A stretch of DNA of 64,000 nucleotides from Phycisphaerales bacterium (lineage in GTDB: Bacteria > Planctomycetota > Phycisphaerae > Phycisphaerales > SM1A02), in contig JAKVBX010000016.1 of the NCBI GenBank assembly GCA_022446795.1, forward strand, positions 1 through 64,000. The letters are read 5' to 3'. The position numbers were made by a program, and so were the translations under genes. Under the pieces are notes generated by a model, which searched no databases, was not told the origin of the DNA, and was given only the letters and a program-made list of their open reading frames with translations. This document shows positions 34,261 through 42,681 of this stretch, one piece after another. The stretch's first letter is position 1, and each line of letters begins with the position of its first letter.

Positions 34261-35220
34261 ATGGGCAACGGTCATCGATCCGAACGCCCCCGATCCGGCC
34301 GACACCGGGTGGTGCCGTGGTTGGCATCGATCCTGCTTCATGCCGGTCTGATCGTGATCGGGCTGATCGTGACCTGGTCCGTGATCCGGACCGAGTCGCG
34401 TCGACCGCCACGACCGATCGTCGCGGACTTCCAGGCGACCGCCTTCCTGCCCGTCGACGAACTGCCGGATGTCGAGACGACTGCCCCCGCGGACGTGCCT
34501 TCCGAACTCGAGCCGCCGGAGCCGGTGGAATTCACCCTGCCTGAAGACGTGGATACGGTCTCGGCGCTCTTCGAGGCCTCCCGGGCCGGGCAGTTCAATG
34601 TGCAGGAACGCGAGACCTCGTTCGCAGGCGTGAGGATGACCAATGCGCGATCCATCGTGTACGTGATTGATGCCAGTGGAAGCATGACCACCTGGCTGCC
34701 CCTGGTTCTCCGGGCGTTGCGTCGGTCACTGGATCGACTTGATGCGGCCCAGCGATATGCCGTGTTCTTCTTCCAGGGCGGTGATGTCGTGGCGGTACCG
34801 CCGGCGGGTCGGCTGCAACCGGCGACGCCTCGGGCGATCAACGAAACGATGGCCTGGACGAGCCGGGGGGCCAACCTGATTCCCGGTCGTGGCTCGGATC
34901 CCACCGCGGCCCTCGAGGCCGCCTTGCAGATGGAACCCGACGTCATCTTCCTCCTGAGCGAAGGGCTCGCCGGTGCCGGGGCGTCCACGATCGATGAGAC
35001 CCGGTTGATGGAACGGTTGGATGAATTGAACCCCATCGCGGATGCGGTCACCGGTAACCGATGGACCCGCATCCAGTGCATCCAGGTCGGTGGGGAGCAG
35101 GATGAAACCACGGGAGAGAGGACAGTGATGAGACGAATTGCCGATCGACATGGAGGCCCGGAGGCATGGACCTTCCTGGGGCGATCGGACCTGGATGAAG
35201 ACCAGGGAGGAGACCAGTGA
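34261..35220 (+). CDS. Membrane-anchored von Willebrand factor A (VWA) domain protein
   Basis: 319 residues; the ATG at 34261 follows an AGGGAAG stretch. A short basic N-terminus leads into one transmembrane helix (PWLASILLHAGLIVIGLIVT, about 25-45), then a Pro/Glu-rich linker. The VWA domain runs from about residue 130 to 310. The metal-ion-dependent adhesion site is intact: DASGSM (D-x-S-x-S), a Thr in GSDPTAALEAAL, and an acidic residue after DVIFLLSEG. The topology puts the VWA domain outside the cytoplasmic membrane. The gene overlaps the following exbB-like gene by one base (TGATG), implying translational coupling. A role as binding or load-bearing partner of the ExbB/ExbD motor is inferred. 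Confidence 0.85.
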   Translation: MGNGHRSERPRSGRHRVVPWLASILLHAGLIVIGLIVTWSVIRTESRRPPRPIVADFQATAFLPVDELPDVETTAPADVPSELEPPEPVEFTLPEDVDTVSALFEASRAGQFNVQERETSFAGVRMTNARSIVYVIDASGSMTTWLPLVLRALRRSLDRLDAAQRYAVFFFQGGDVVAVPPAGRLQPATPRAINETMAWTSRGANLIPGRGSDPTAALEAALQMEPDVIFLLSEGLAGAGASTIDETRLMERLDELNPIADAVTGNRWTRIQCIQVGGEQDETTGERTVMRRIADRHGGPEAWTFLGRSDLDEDQGGDQ

Positions 35221-35975
35221 TGAAGACCGGAGTGGGATCGATGATGAGCGTCGCGATTGGCGGCCTGGCCCTGCTGGGCATCTCCTCACCGGGACGGGCG
35301 GCGCCGGTGGAGCAGTCCTTCGCGGATGCCTTCTTCATCGCCCGCCGGGCCGATGGCAACCTCGAACTCCTCGGGAGCATCGTCATCTGGCTCCTGCTGG
35401 CCCTGTCGATATTCGGCATTGGCTTGATCGTGTCGATGGCCATCTCCAATCGTCGCCGGACGATCCTGCCGAGGGATTCGGTCAAGCGGATCGGCGAGGA
35501 ACTCAAGAAGGGTCGCTACGAGCAGGCCATCGCCGCGGCGGAAGCGGATGGAAGCTACTTCGGTCGCGTCCTGTCCGGAGGCCTGCGGCAGGCGACGCAT
35601 GGCTATGACGCGATCATCCGTGGACTGGAACAGTCTGCGGCGGAAGAAACAACGATTCGTTTCCGAAGAATCGAACTGCTGAACGTCCTGGGGCAGGTGA
35701 GCCCGATGATCGGGCTCTTTGGAACGGTCTACGGCATGATCCTGGCCTTCGGTGCCATCGTCGCCAGCGGTGGTGCAGCCGATCCGGTCATGCTTGCCGG
35801 TGGTATCGGCACCGCGTTGACGACGACGTTCTGGGGACTGGTCGTGGCCATTCCGGCCCTGGCCGGTTACGCCCTGCTCCGCAACCGGATTGATGAACTG
35901 ACCGTCGAGGCCGCGTTGGAGGCCGAGGAACTCGTTTCGCGGTTCCGTCCCGGGAGCACCGAAGCCGCATCATGA
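35220..35975 (+). CDS. exbB: MotA/TolQ/ExbB family proton channel protein
   Basis: 251 residues; GGGAGG lies 9 bases before the ATG at 35220. The protein has an N-terminal signal-like hydrophobic segment (VAIGGLALLGI), one transmembrane helix (IVIWLLLALSIFGIGLIVSM), a cytoplasmic domain, and two further helices (VLGQVSPMIGLFGTVYGMI and GIGTALTTTFWGLVVAIPAL). The last two carry the GLxGTVxGM and ALxTTxxGLxxAIP signatures of ExbB/TolQ. Such proteins form a proton channel with ExbD/TolR that couples the proton motive force to work at the envelope. The extra N-terminal segment is a feature of some ExbB proteins outside Enterobacteria. It is coupled to VWA upstream and to the first exbD (ATGA overlap) downstream. 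Confidence 0.92.
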   Translation: MKTGVGSMMSVAIGGLALLGISSPGRAAPVEQSFADAFFIARRADGNLELLGSIVIWLLLALSIFGIGLIVSMAISNRRRTILPRDSVKRIGEELKKGRYEQAIAAAEADGSYFGRVLSGGLRQATHGYDAIIRGLEQSAAEETTIRFRRIELLNVLGQVSPMIGLFGTVYGMILAFGAIVASGGAADPVMLAGGIGTALTTTFWGLVVAIPALAGYALLRNRIDELTVEAALEAEELVSRFRPGSTEAAS

Positions 35976-36448
35976 GCGTCATCTTCCAACGTGGTCCGGC
36001 TCGCCCACAGGCGAGTCTCACGCCGATGATTGACGTCGTCTTCCTGCTGGTCGTCTTCTTCGTGGCCGTGTCGCAGATCGTCGACCAGGAGCGACTCGAC
36101 ATGGATCTCCCGGCGCCGAACCCCTCGGCGGCGCACCAGCCGGCCGAGGGTCCGCGTGCCGTTGTGAACGTCATCCCCGGACCGGGTGGTTCGAGCCTGG
36201 GCTACCGGGTCGACGGGCTGGTCTTTCCTGCTGACGCGGTGGGACAACAGTCATTGGCGGATCACCTTCGAGATCGCATGGACCGATCGCCGGGCCTGTA
36301 CGTGAATGTCCGGGCGGATCGACAGACGGGCTGGGGCTGGGTGGCTCCCGTGCTGGGCGCGGCGCGGCATGCTGCGGCGACCGCATCACCGCCACTGCCC
36401 GCGGCACGCGTGCGGGTTTCGGTCGAGCCGGCAGGGATGTCGCGATGA
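35972..36448 (+). CDS. exbD: ExbD/TolR family protein (first copy)
   Basis: 158 residues. The ATG overlaps the exbB stop (ATGA). A short cytoplasmic N-terminus precedes one transmembrane helix with the essential Asp: LTPMIDVVFLLVVFFVA. A periplasmic domain follows (about 45-155), with the family pattern of alternating strands and helices (YVNVRADRQTGWGWVAPVL). ExbD/TolR dimers complete the proton channel with ExbB. Two different ExbD proteins follow one ExbB here, suggesting a heterodimeric rotor. Confidence 0.9.
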   Translation: MSVIFQRGPARPQASLTPMIDVVFLLVVFFVAVSQIVDQERLDMDLPAPNPSAAHQPAEGPRAVVNVIPGPGGSSLGYRVDGLVFPADAVGQQSLADHLRDRMDRSPGLYVNVRADRQTGWGWVAPVLGAARHAAATASPPLPAARVRVSVEPAGMSR

Positions 36449-36957
36449 CAGTGACGCCGGCATCCCGTCGAATGATCCTGCCGACATCAACACGTCGCCC
36501 ACCGCGGATTGGTGTCAATCTCGCGGCCATGATCGACGTGGTGTTCCTGCTCCTGATCTACTTCATGGTGGCAACCGATTTTCGCAAGGGCGAGGAGGTC
36601 TTCCGGTTGGATCTGCCCGAGCGGCAGGCCGGGGCGAACGAGGCCCTGTATGACCTGGCCGAGGAGCCCCTGCTGATCCGGCTGCGGGAAGACCCGGCCA
36701 GCGACCAGGGCTACACGGTGACAATCGAGGGTGGATGGCCCGCCGTGGACGATGCCGAGGCCGTTGGCCGGTTCCTGGCCGCCAGCTTGATCGGTGGAAC
36801 CGCTTCGGCGGCGGCAGGTGGCGATGGAGGCTATTTCACGGCCGACCATCCCGTCATCATCGTGGCGACCCCGGTGACGGCCTGGGCCCACGTGGTGAGT
36901 GTCTTCAACGCCGTGGTCGGAGCGGGCTACGATGCCGTGTCGCTGGACGTCCAGTAG
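36445..36957 (+). CDS. exbD: ExbD/TolR family protein (second copy)
   Basis: 170 residues; the ATG overlaps the stop of the first exbD (ATGA). The transmembrane helix NLAAMIDVVFLLLIYFMVAT retains the proton-path Asp. The periplasmic part carries a Gly/Ala-rich insertion (IGGTASAAAGGDGGYFT) before the last strand-helix unit. It is only distantly similar to the first copy outside the helix, so this is an old duplication rather than a recent one. Confidence 0.9.
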   Translation: MTVTPASRRMILPTSTRRPPRIGVNLAAMIDVVFLLLIYFMVATDFRKGEEVFRLDLPERQAGANEALYDLAEEPLLIRLREDPASDQGYTVTIEGGWPAVDDAEAVGRFLAASLIGGTASAAAGGDGGYFTADHPVIIVATPVTAWAHVVSVFNAVVGAGYDAVSLDVQ

Positions 36958-36978
36958 ACCACGCAGGAGACATCGAAA

Positions 36979-39453
36979 GTGATTTGTTCGAACGCGATCG
37001 CAAGGCGATTGGTGGCAGGGCTGGCGGCCCTGCTGGTCCTGGGTGGTGTCGTGGGTACGACGGGGCTGGCACAGGACCCGTATGCCAATGTGACTGCTGA
37101 GAACGTTGATCGCCTCCGGCGGATGATCGACGCGGCGGATACCAACCCGGCAGATCGCGAGGCCATACTGGAGCAGGTGATGGACCGTCGCCGCGACCTG
37201 ATCGCGGCATCAGCGGATCATCCAGAGGTCCTGTTCTGGTGCGCCGCCCAGGTCGAGGACGACCTGCTCGTGGGCATTCCCATGAATGCGCTCGAGCTGA
37301 CTGTTCGGCATGGCCTGCCCTCGGTGGAGCAGCAGGACAAGGTGGACGCCTATGTCCGCGATGCGCTTCGATATCTCGCGATCCTGGAGGCGAACCTGCC
37401 AGCCAGGATTCAGGCCGAGCAGACCGCCCAGCGGACGGAACGGTATGAACTGCTGCGGGACAGGCGACTGCCTTTCCTGGAGGGCATCGCCCGGATCCTG
37501 GAGGCCGACCGCGGCATCGCATCGGATCCCAGTGTGAGTCGACGGGCCGGTATCGAACTGCTCGAACGCGTGCGGCCCGGCCTTCGCGGCGAGGATGCGT
37601 TGACAGCTGATCGGTACATCGCCCTGGGCTACCTGGGGCTGGGCGAACTCGATACCGCGCGGGCCATGTTCGAGAAGCTCCGTGCGGAGGAGATGGCCTC
37701 GCCATTGGACATGGTGGGCTATCGACTGGCGCTGGTGGATGTCCGAGGCCTGGATTCCGGGTCGCGGCGTGCCGCGGGCGATGCGCAGGTCGCTGCCGCG
37801 ACGAATTCCGATCCCCTGGAGAGACTGCTCCTGATCGAGCAGGCGGCGAAGTACTGGATGATCACCTCCCGTGCTGTTGCCGGGGAACCGGATGATCCCG
37901 ACGCCCAGGCCACACGCGATGAGTTGGAACGGAATGCGGCCGACGCCTTCCTGCTGCTTCATCCCGAGCAGGGCGGTCTGAACCTGTCCGATCAGCAGCC
38001 CATGCTGGACCTGCTCATCGAGCAACGACTGGGCCGACTTGATTTCCGGGATCCGGCGGCGGCGCACCTGCCGATCGTGGCCACGATCGCCGCGGCCGTG
38101 CCGCTGGCGGCCGAGCCCGAGACGGCGCAGCAGGCCCGTGACCTGTTGCTTCCATTGGTCGATCGTCCCGGGATCATGCCGCGGAACCGGGCCCGCATTC
38201 TCCGCGTGATGGTCCAGGCGGATGTCCAGGTCGACGACCGGCCGGCGGCCATTGAGCACGCGATCATGTGGTCGCAGGTCGCAGCGGATCGTCCCGAGGC
38301 GCACGGTGCAGCGGAACTGGCCGCAACGGTGGCGGGGCAGTTGGCGGCCCGGCAGCCGAATGATGAACAACTCGTGGCCCTGTACCAGAAGGCCCTCAAC
38401 AACCTCCTGGTGCACTTCCCCGATCATCAGAAGATCAACACCTGGCGACGTCGTTCCGGGCAGTTGGCGGAGCAGACTGGTCAATTGGAATTGGCGAGGC
38501 GGCGGTATGCCGAGGTGCCGCAGGATGCCGTTGACCGACCCGATGCACTGGCTCGAATCGCCGTGATCGTGGTTCGCGAAGCGGCGGCGTCCAACGAGTA
38601 CGACACCAAGGCCCGGACCCGAGCCGTGGCGCAGGCGAGGCAGGACCTGGAGAAGATCCAGTCCGAGTTCGAGCGGCTTTCGACCCGCTTCCCGAAGCGA
38701 TCGACGACCGCCCGGGCCAGCCTGGACCTGGCGAGTGCCCGCCTGGACATGCTGGAAGGGGATGCCATCTCGGCCCTGGACCGACTGTCCCGCCCGGGAT
38801 TCACCGAGGTTGATCCGACGCTGCGGCGAGCGGTTCACATGGCCCGAATCGAAGCGGCCATGAAGACGGGTCGTGCGGCGGCGGTTGATGCAGTGGTTGA
38901 CGGGCTTCCGGAGGAACTCCAGGTCGAAATCGCTCGCGCCATGTTGCCGACGGTCCTCGCCTACCAGGGGATTCCCCTGCCACGTGATCCACTTCTGGAC
39001 CCGGGGCAATCGGAAACAGCGCTCCGCCTGGCGCAGGTACTGGAAGCAGCCGGCCCCATGGACCCGGGGACGGAGATCCTGGTCATCGAGGGGTTGCGAC
39101 GAGGTGGCGATCCGGTCACGGCGTTGGCGCGGGCCGATGCCCTCCTGGCGTCCAACCCGGACCTGGGTGATGCGTTGTTGAGCAAGGCCGAGTGCCTGCA
39201 GGCGGATCCCGAGGCGGATCGGGCCGAGGCGATCGCGATCTACATCCGCCTGTCCAAGGGCGACAAGGCAGCCGACCCCGATCGATTCTGGATGGCGCAA
39301 CTGCGGCTGTTGCAGTCCATGGTCAAGGATGGGCGTGATACGCAGTCGGTTCTGGCCACGCTCAATCGATTGGAGCGTGAACACCCGGACCTGGGCGGAC
39401 AGCCCTATGTCGGGCAGTTCGCGGTGCTCCGCGGCCTGCTGGAACAGCAGTGA
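36979..39453 (+). CDS. Large exported helical-repeat (TPR-like) protein
   Basis: 824 residues. The start is a GTG at 36979 with CAGGAGA about 9 bases upstream, 21 bases after the second exbD. The N-terminus has a hydrophobic segment (RLVAGLAALLVLGGVVGTTG) read as signal peptide or anchor. The rest is almost wholly helical, with Ala/Leu/Arg-rich pairs of the tetratricopeptide type (YIALGYLGLGELDTARAMFE, AEQTGQLELARRRYAEVPQD). No enzyme motif is present. Position and export signal suggest a periplasmic scaffold or adaptor for the VWA-ExbB-ExbD complex. The resemblance to TPR is by pattern only. Confidence 0.8.
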   Translation: MICSNAIARRLVAGLAALLVLGGVVGTTGLAQDPYANVTAENVDRLRRMIDAADTNPADREAILEQVMDRRRDLIAASADHPEVLFWCAAQVEDDLLVGIPMNALELTVRHGLPSVEQQDKVDAYVRDALRYLAILEANLPARIQAEQTAQRTERYELLRDRRLPFLEGIARILEADRGIASDPSVSRRAGIELLERVRPGLRGEDALTADRYIALGYLGLGELDTARAMFEKLRAEEMASPLDMVGYRLALVDVRGLDSGSRRAAGDAQVAAATNSDPLERLLLIEQAAKYWMITSRAVAGEPDDPDAQATRDELERNAADAFLLLHPEQGGLNLSDQQPMLDLLIEQRLGRLDFRDPAAAHLPIVATIAAAVPLAAEPETAQQARDLLLPLVDRPGIMPRNRARILRVMVQADVQVDDRPAAIEHAIMWSQVAADRPEAHGAAELAATVAGQLAARQPNDEQLVALYQKALNNLLVHFPDHQKINTWRRRSGQLAEQTGQLELARRRYAEVPQDAVDRPDALARIAVIVVREAAASNEYDTKARTRAVAQARQDLEKIQSEFERLSTRFPKRSTTARASLDLASARLDMLEGDAISALDRLSRPGFTEVDPTLRRAVHMARIEAAMKTGRAAAVDAVVDGLPEELQVEIARAMLPTVLAYQGIPLPRDPLLDPGQSETALRLAQVLEAAGPMDPGTEILVIEGLRRGGDPVTALARADALLASNPDLGDALLSKAECLQADPEADRAEAIAIYIRLSKGDKAADPDRFWMAQLRLLQSMVKDGRDTQSVLATLNRLEREHPDLGGQPYVGQFAVLRGLLEQQ

Positions 39454-39465
39454 ACCGGAAAGACG

Positions 39466-40353
39466 TCAGGACGCCTTGGTCTCGGGCAGATCAGTGCCCT
39501 TGGCCAGTTGCTTGAAGAGGTGACGACGATCGTCATTGAGCCTCGCCTTGATTCGGCGAAGCGTGTCGACCTCGATCTGCCGCACGCGCTCCCGGGTCAG
39601 ACCGACGATCACGCCGATCTCCTTGAGTGTCAATGGTGCCTGGCCGGAAAGACCGAAGCGGAGCTTGAGCACGCGGGCTTCGCGAGCGTCGAGGTTGTCG
39701 ACCATGTTCAGGACGGCCTTGATCTGCTCGTCCTTTTCCGACTTCTCGAACGGCGGGGCGTACCGACGATCTTCCACCACGTCGGCGAAGTCCAGCGCCT
39801 GGCCATCCTCGCCTGTCGGGGCGTGGGAGGAGGACTGGTAGGCTCGCATGGCCCGGACGATGACACCGATCTTCTTGAGCGGCAGGTCCATGGCCTCTGA
39901 CATCTCGTGGTGATTGGGACCGCGTCCCAGTTCGTCTTCCATCCGTCGGTAGGTCTGCTTCCATCGCCCGATCAACTCGACCATGTAGGCCGGGATGTGG
40001 ATGGGCTGGACAGCGTTGATGAGTGTTCGCTTGATGGCCTGCTTGATCCACCAGGAGGCATAGGTGGAGAAGCGGGCACCCTGGGCGGGGTCGAAGCCTT
40101 CCACGGCGCGGATCAGGCCGATGTTGCCTTCCTCGATCAGGTCCGACAGTGACAGGCCGCGTCGGGTGTAGTGCTTGCTGATGGAGACCACCAGGCGGAG
40201 GTTTGCACGCACCATCCGGTCCTTGGCTTCCAGGTCGTTGTCATTGATCACGAGCCATCCCAACTCCTTCTCTTCCGCAGGAGTCAGGAGGGGGGTGCGG
40301 TTGATTTGCTTGAGATAGGTCTCAAGATCGCGATCGGATGTGCGGTAAGCCAT
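39466..40353 (-). CDS. RNA polymerase sigma-70 family factor, RpoD/SigA-like (group 1/2)
   Basis: 295 residues from the ATG at 40353 ([14 protein letters not shown]); an upstream in-frame ATG at 40398 is less likely. Region 1.2 is [16 protein letters not shown]. Region 2 contains [18 protein letters not shown] and the 2.4 helix [15 protein letters not shown]. Region 3 and region 4 follow, with the helix-turn-helix [20 protein letters not shown]. There is no long acidic region 1.1. The length and region 2.4 sequence match primary-type factors; whether it is the housekeeping or an accessory group 2 factor cannot be settled without the rest of the genome. It is convergent with the TPR-like gene (12-bp gap). 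Confidence 0.92.
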   Translation of the reverse strand: MAYRTSDRDLETYLKQINRTPLLTPAEEKELGWLVINDNDLEAKDRMVRANLRLVVSISKHYTRRGLSLSDLIEEGNIGLIRAVEGFDPAQGARFSTYASWWIKQAIKRTLINAVQPIHIPAYMVELIGRWKQTYRRMEDELGRGPNHHEMSEAMDLPLKKIGVIVRAMRAYQSSSHAPTGEDGQALDFADVVEDRRYAPPFEKSEKDEQIKAVLNMVDNLDAREARVLKLRFGLSGQAPLTLKEIGVIVGLTRERVRQIEVDTLRRIKARLNDDRRHLFKQLAKGTDLPETKAS

Positions 40354-40759
40354 GAGAGGATGATCCCCGGGTGTTCGTCTCAGACGGGTACTGTTCATCC
40401 GCCACCAACCGCGGAAAACCGTGTCTGAGGTCTCAACCAACTATGCGTCCGGACTATCCGGATGCTCTCATCCCGTCCCTCAATTCGTGCCTGATTGGCC
40501 CGGGGATGCACTTCTTCGGGCCTTATGGCCCCTTGCGGCCCCAGGTGGGCAAACTGGTTCGAACCAGTGGACTGGACGAGCGTTAGAATCGGTGTATGAA
40601 CGGGGGTTCTTGACCCCCAAGCAAGGCAAGAAACGGCATTTGGCGGGCAAGCGGCCCTATTTGGGGTCCACAGCCCACATAGGCGGCACAGATGGACCCT
40701 TGGGCCCGGTGTGACGCCTCCAGCCCCCTCTAGTTATCCCGGGGAAGGATGTGTGACGG
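40354..40759. other. 406-bp divergent intergenic region
   Basis: It lies between the sigma factor start (minus strand) and the UVR-motif gene (plus strand), so it should hold both promoters. It contains the 16-bp palindrome at 40553-40568 and a TAGAAT hexamer at 40584-40589. It also has a small hairpin (GGGGGT at 40602-40607 and ACCCCC at 40613-40618) and a GGGTCCA/TGGACCC inverted pair (40664-40670 and 40693-40699). The open frames that cross it look non-coding. A long structured leader for the UVR-motif gene is possible. Confidence 0.5.
40553..40568. promoter_or_regulatory. 16-bp perfect palindrome, possible operator
   Basis: ACTGGTTCGAACCAGT is a perfect 16-bp palindrome. A TAGAAT hexamer (40584-40589, five of six matches to the -10 consensus) lies 15 bases downstream. 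With 17-base spacing the -35 region would fall inside the palindrome, as expected for a repressor site on a promoter reading towards the UVR-motif gene. The regulator is unknown. Confidence 0.4.
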
Positions 40760-41500
40760 ATGTCCAGGCAGGACCTCAGCGATGTGTTCCAGGAATGGCC
40801 CCATGAGCCGGGGCGGTTCCTGGTCCGGATGATCGAGGCCCAGGGCGGCCGACCCCTGCTCCAGATCCGGATCGACCTGGGCATCCTCCAGATGGAGGTC
40901 GAGGGCCGTCCGGATGGGATTCGACCCAACGACCAGGAATCCTGGCTGCACGGCCAGTTGGCGGACCTGGCCCGCTACCAGGAGGCCAATGGATCGGCCC
41001 GCGGGTTCGTGATTTCCGAGGACGACTGCCGGGCCCTCCGCGAGGAAGCGGCCCAGTACTTCCATCGCTACGTGGCCATGTTCCACCTGGGCCGATTCGA
41101 TGACGTGGTTCGTGACGCCAGCCGGAACCTCGACTGCATCAACCTGTGCCAGGCGTTCGGTGCCACTGAGGGCGATCGTGATGCCATGGAACCGTTTCGA
41201 CCGCAGGTCATCACCATGCGGACCCGAGCGGAGGCAGAGGTTGCGGTCGCCAACGATCAACCCAGCGTGGCGGTGACGATCATCAACCGGGGCCTGGAGG
41301 AACTGGAAGATGCCATCCCGCCCGATCACTTCGAGTCCAGCAACGAGGTGAGCCTGCTCCGCGGCATGCTGGACCTGCTCGTGCCCAAGCTGCCCTCGTC
41401 GCAGCGGGCGGAACTGGAAGACCGCCTGCAGCGGGCCCTGGACGCGGAGAACTACGAATTGGCCGCGATCCTGAGGGATGAACTGCGTCAGCTGTCCTGA
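40760..41500 (+). CDS. UVR (UvrB/UvrC) motif-containing protein
   Basis: 246 residues from the ATG at 40760. The C-terminal 35 residues form a UVR motif (LEDRLQRALDAENYELAAIL), the helical hairpin used by UvrB and UvrC for contact and also found in McsA/ClpC-type regulators. The N-terminal part (LLQIRIDLGILQMEVEGRPD, then a helical segment YFHRYVAMFHLGRFDDVVRD) is of no family I recognise. No zinc-finger cysteines are present, so it is not a typical McsA. Soluble and cytoplasmic. A protein-contact role is all that can be inferred. Confidence 0.8.
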   Translation: MSRQDLSDVFQEWPHEPGRFLVRMIEAQGGRPLLQIRIDLGILQMEVEGRPDGIRPNDQESWLHGQLADLARYQEANGSARGFVISEDDCRALREEAAQYFHRYVAMFHLGRFDDVVRDASRNLDCINLCQAFGATEGDRDAMEPFRPQVITMRTRAEAEVAVANDQPSVAVTIINRGLEELEDAIPPDHFESSNEVSLLRGMLDLLVPKLPSSQRAELEDRLQRALDAENYELAAILRDELRQLS

Positions 41501-41559
41501 GTCGGTTCTTTGTCCGGCTGATGCACCCCCTCCGGCCCCGGTGCGGATACCCTTCCGGA

Positions 41560-42681
41560 ATGACCACTACCGTCCAACTCGCTGAGACCCCCTTCCACGG
41601 ATACCACACGGCACACGGCGCCAAGATGGTGCCCTATGCCGGCTGGGAGATGCCGCTCCTGTACACCTCGATCATCGAGGAGCACCGGCAGGTCCGGACC
41701 AGTGGCGGCCTGTTCGATGTCTCGCACATGGGGCGGATCCGTTTCAGTGGTCGGGATGCCTGTCGCTTCCTTGATCGAATCTGTACCCGCAAGATTCACG
41801 GCACGGCGATTGACCAGGCCCGATACACCATCATCTGTAATGAACGCGGTGGGTGCCTCGATGATGCGCTGGTGACGCGTCTGGATGAAAACGAGTACCT
41901 GATGGTCTGCAACGCATCCAACCGCGAGAAGCTCCTGCAGCACTTCGCCCGCGAGAAGCGTGACCTGGTATTCAAGCAGGTGGACCAGACCACGAAGACC
42001 GCGATGATCGCGCTCCAGGGCCCCAAGGTCATGGATCTGCTGTCGCAGTTTTCCAGCGAGATTCCCTCGCTGAAGCGCTATCGCTCGACGACCAAGAGCC
42101 TGTTGATGGCGAAGTTCATCGTTTCCAGGACGGGGTACACCGGCGAGGACGGCGTGGAGGTCATCCTGCCGGCGATGCTGGCCAGCAAGGCGGTCGAGAT
42201 GATGCTGAAGAACAGCTCACCGGATGAGATCAAGCCATGCGGTCTCGGCGCCCGTGACTCACTGCGCCTGGAGGCGGGGATGGCGCTCTATGGTCATGAG
42301 ATCGACGAGGACACCGATCCCCTGACGGCGAACCTGCACTTCGCGGTTTCGTTGGACAAGGGCATCGACGACCCGGAGGTCGAGCCGTTCATCGGGCAGG
42401 AGGCACTTCGCCGCATCAACGAATCCGGCCCTTCCCGAACGACAACCGGCCTGGTCCTGGAGGGCCGCCGGGCCCCGCGCCAGGGGATGGCCGTGGTTCG
42501 GGATGGAACGCCGGTCGGGGTGGTGACCAGTGGTTGCCTGAGCCCGACATTGGACAAGCCCATCGCGATCATCCGAGTGGATCGGGAGCATGCCGAGCCG
42601 GGGGTGGCGCTTGGTGTCGATGCCGGCCGCCAGGTGCTCGAGGGTGAAGTGACGGCGTTGCCCTTCTACTCGTCGCGCTGA
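41560..42681 (+). CDS. gcvT: Aminomethyltransferase (glycine cleavage T protein)
   Basis: 373 residues from the ATG at 41560; an earlier in-frame ATG at 41521 adds a non-conserved tail. GcvT transfers the methylene group from the H-protein-bound intermediate to tetrahydrofolate, releasing ammonia. Seen: TPFHGYHTAHGAKMVPYAGW, FDVSHMGRIRFSG, the folate-site segment SRTGYTGEDGVEV, and LGARDSLRLEAGMALYGHEI, all typical of GcvT rather than YgfZ. The genes for GcvH and GcvP are not in the window. Its last 16 bases overlap the end of the convergent lpxD gene. There is no room for a glycine riboswitch directly upstream (59 bases to the UVR-motif gene). Confidence 0.93.
   Translation: MTTTVQLAETPFHGYHTAHGAKMVPYAGWEMPLLYTSIIEEHRQVRTSGGLFDVSHMGRIRFSGRDACRFLDRICTRKIHGTAIDQARYTIICNERGGCLDDALVTRLDENEYLMVCNASNREKLLQHFAREKRDLVFKQVDQTTKTAMIALQGPKVMDLLSQFSSEIPSLKRYRSTTKSLLMAKFIVSRTGYTGEDGVEVILPAMLASKAVEMMLKNSSPDEIKPCGLGARDSLRLEAGMALYGHEIDEDTDPLTANLHFAVSLDKGIDDPEVEPFIGQEALRRINESGPSRTTTGLVLEGRRAPRQGMAVVRDGTPVGVVTSGCLSPTLDKPIAIIRVDREHAEPGVALGVDAGRQVLEGEVTALPFYSSR

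Noticed and set aside
37210-39384. A 724-codon open frame on the minus strand opposite the TPR-like gene
   Set aside because: It is Arg/Gly/His-rich with no domain, signal or ribosome site. Such antisense frames are expected in GC-rich DNA, and the plus-strand gene has clear repeats, an export signal and operon spacing.
40421-40714. A 97-codon plus-strand open frame in the divergent region between the sigma factor and UVR-motif genes
   Set aside because: Odd composition, no ribosome site and no domain; it also crosses the palindrome and hairpins, so a regulatory region is more likely.
41501-41559. Possible glycine riboswitch ahead of gcvT
   Set aside because: Only 59 bases separate the genes, too short for the aptamer, and no matching stem pattern is visible.
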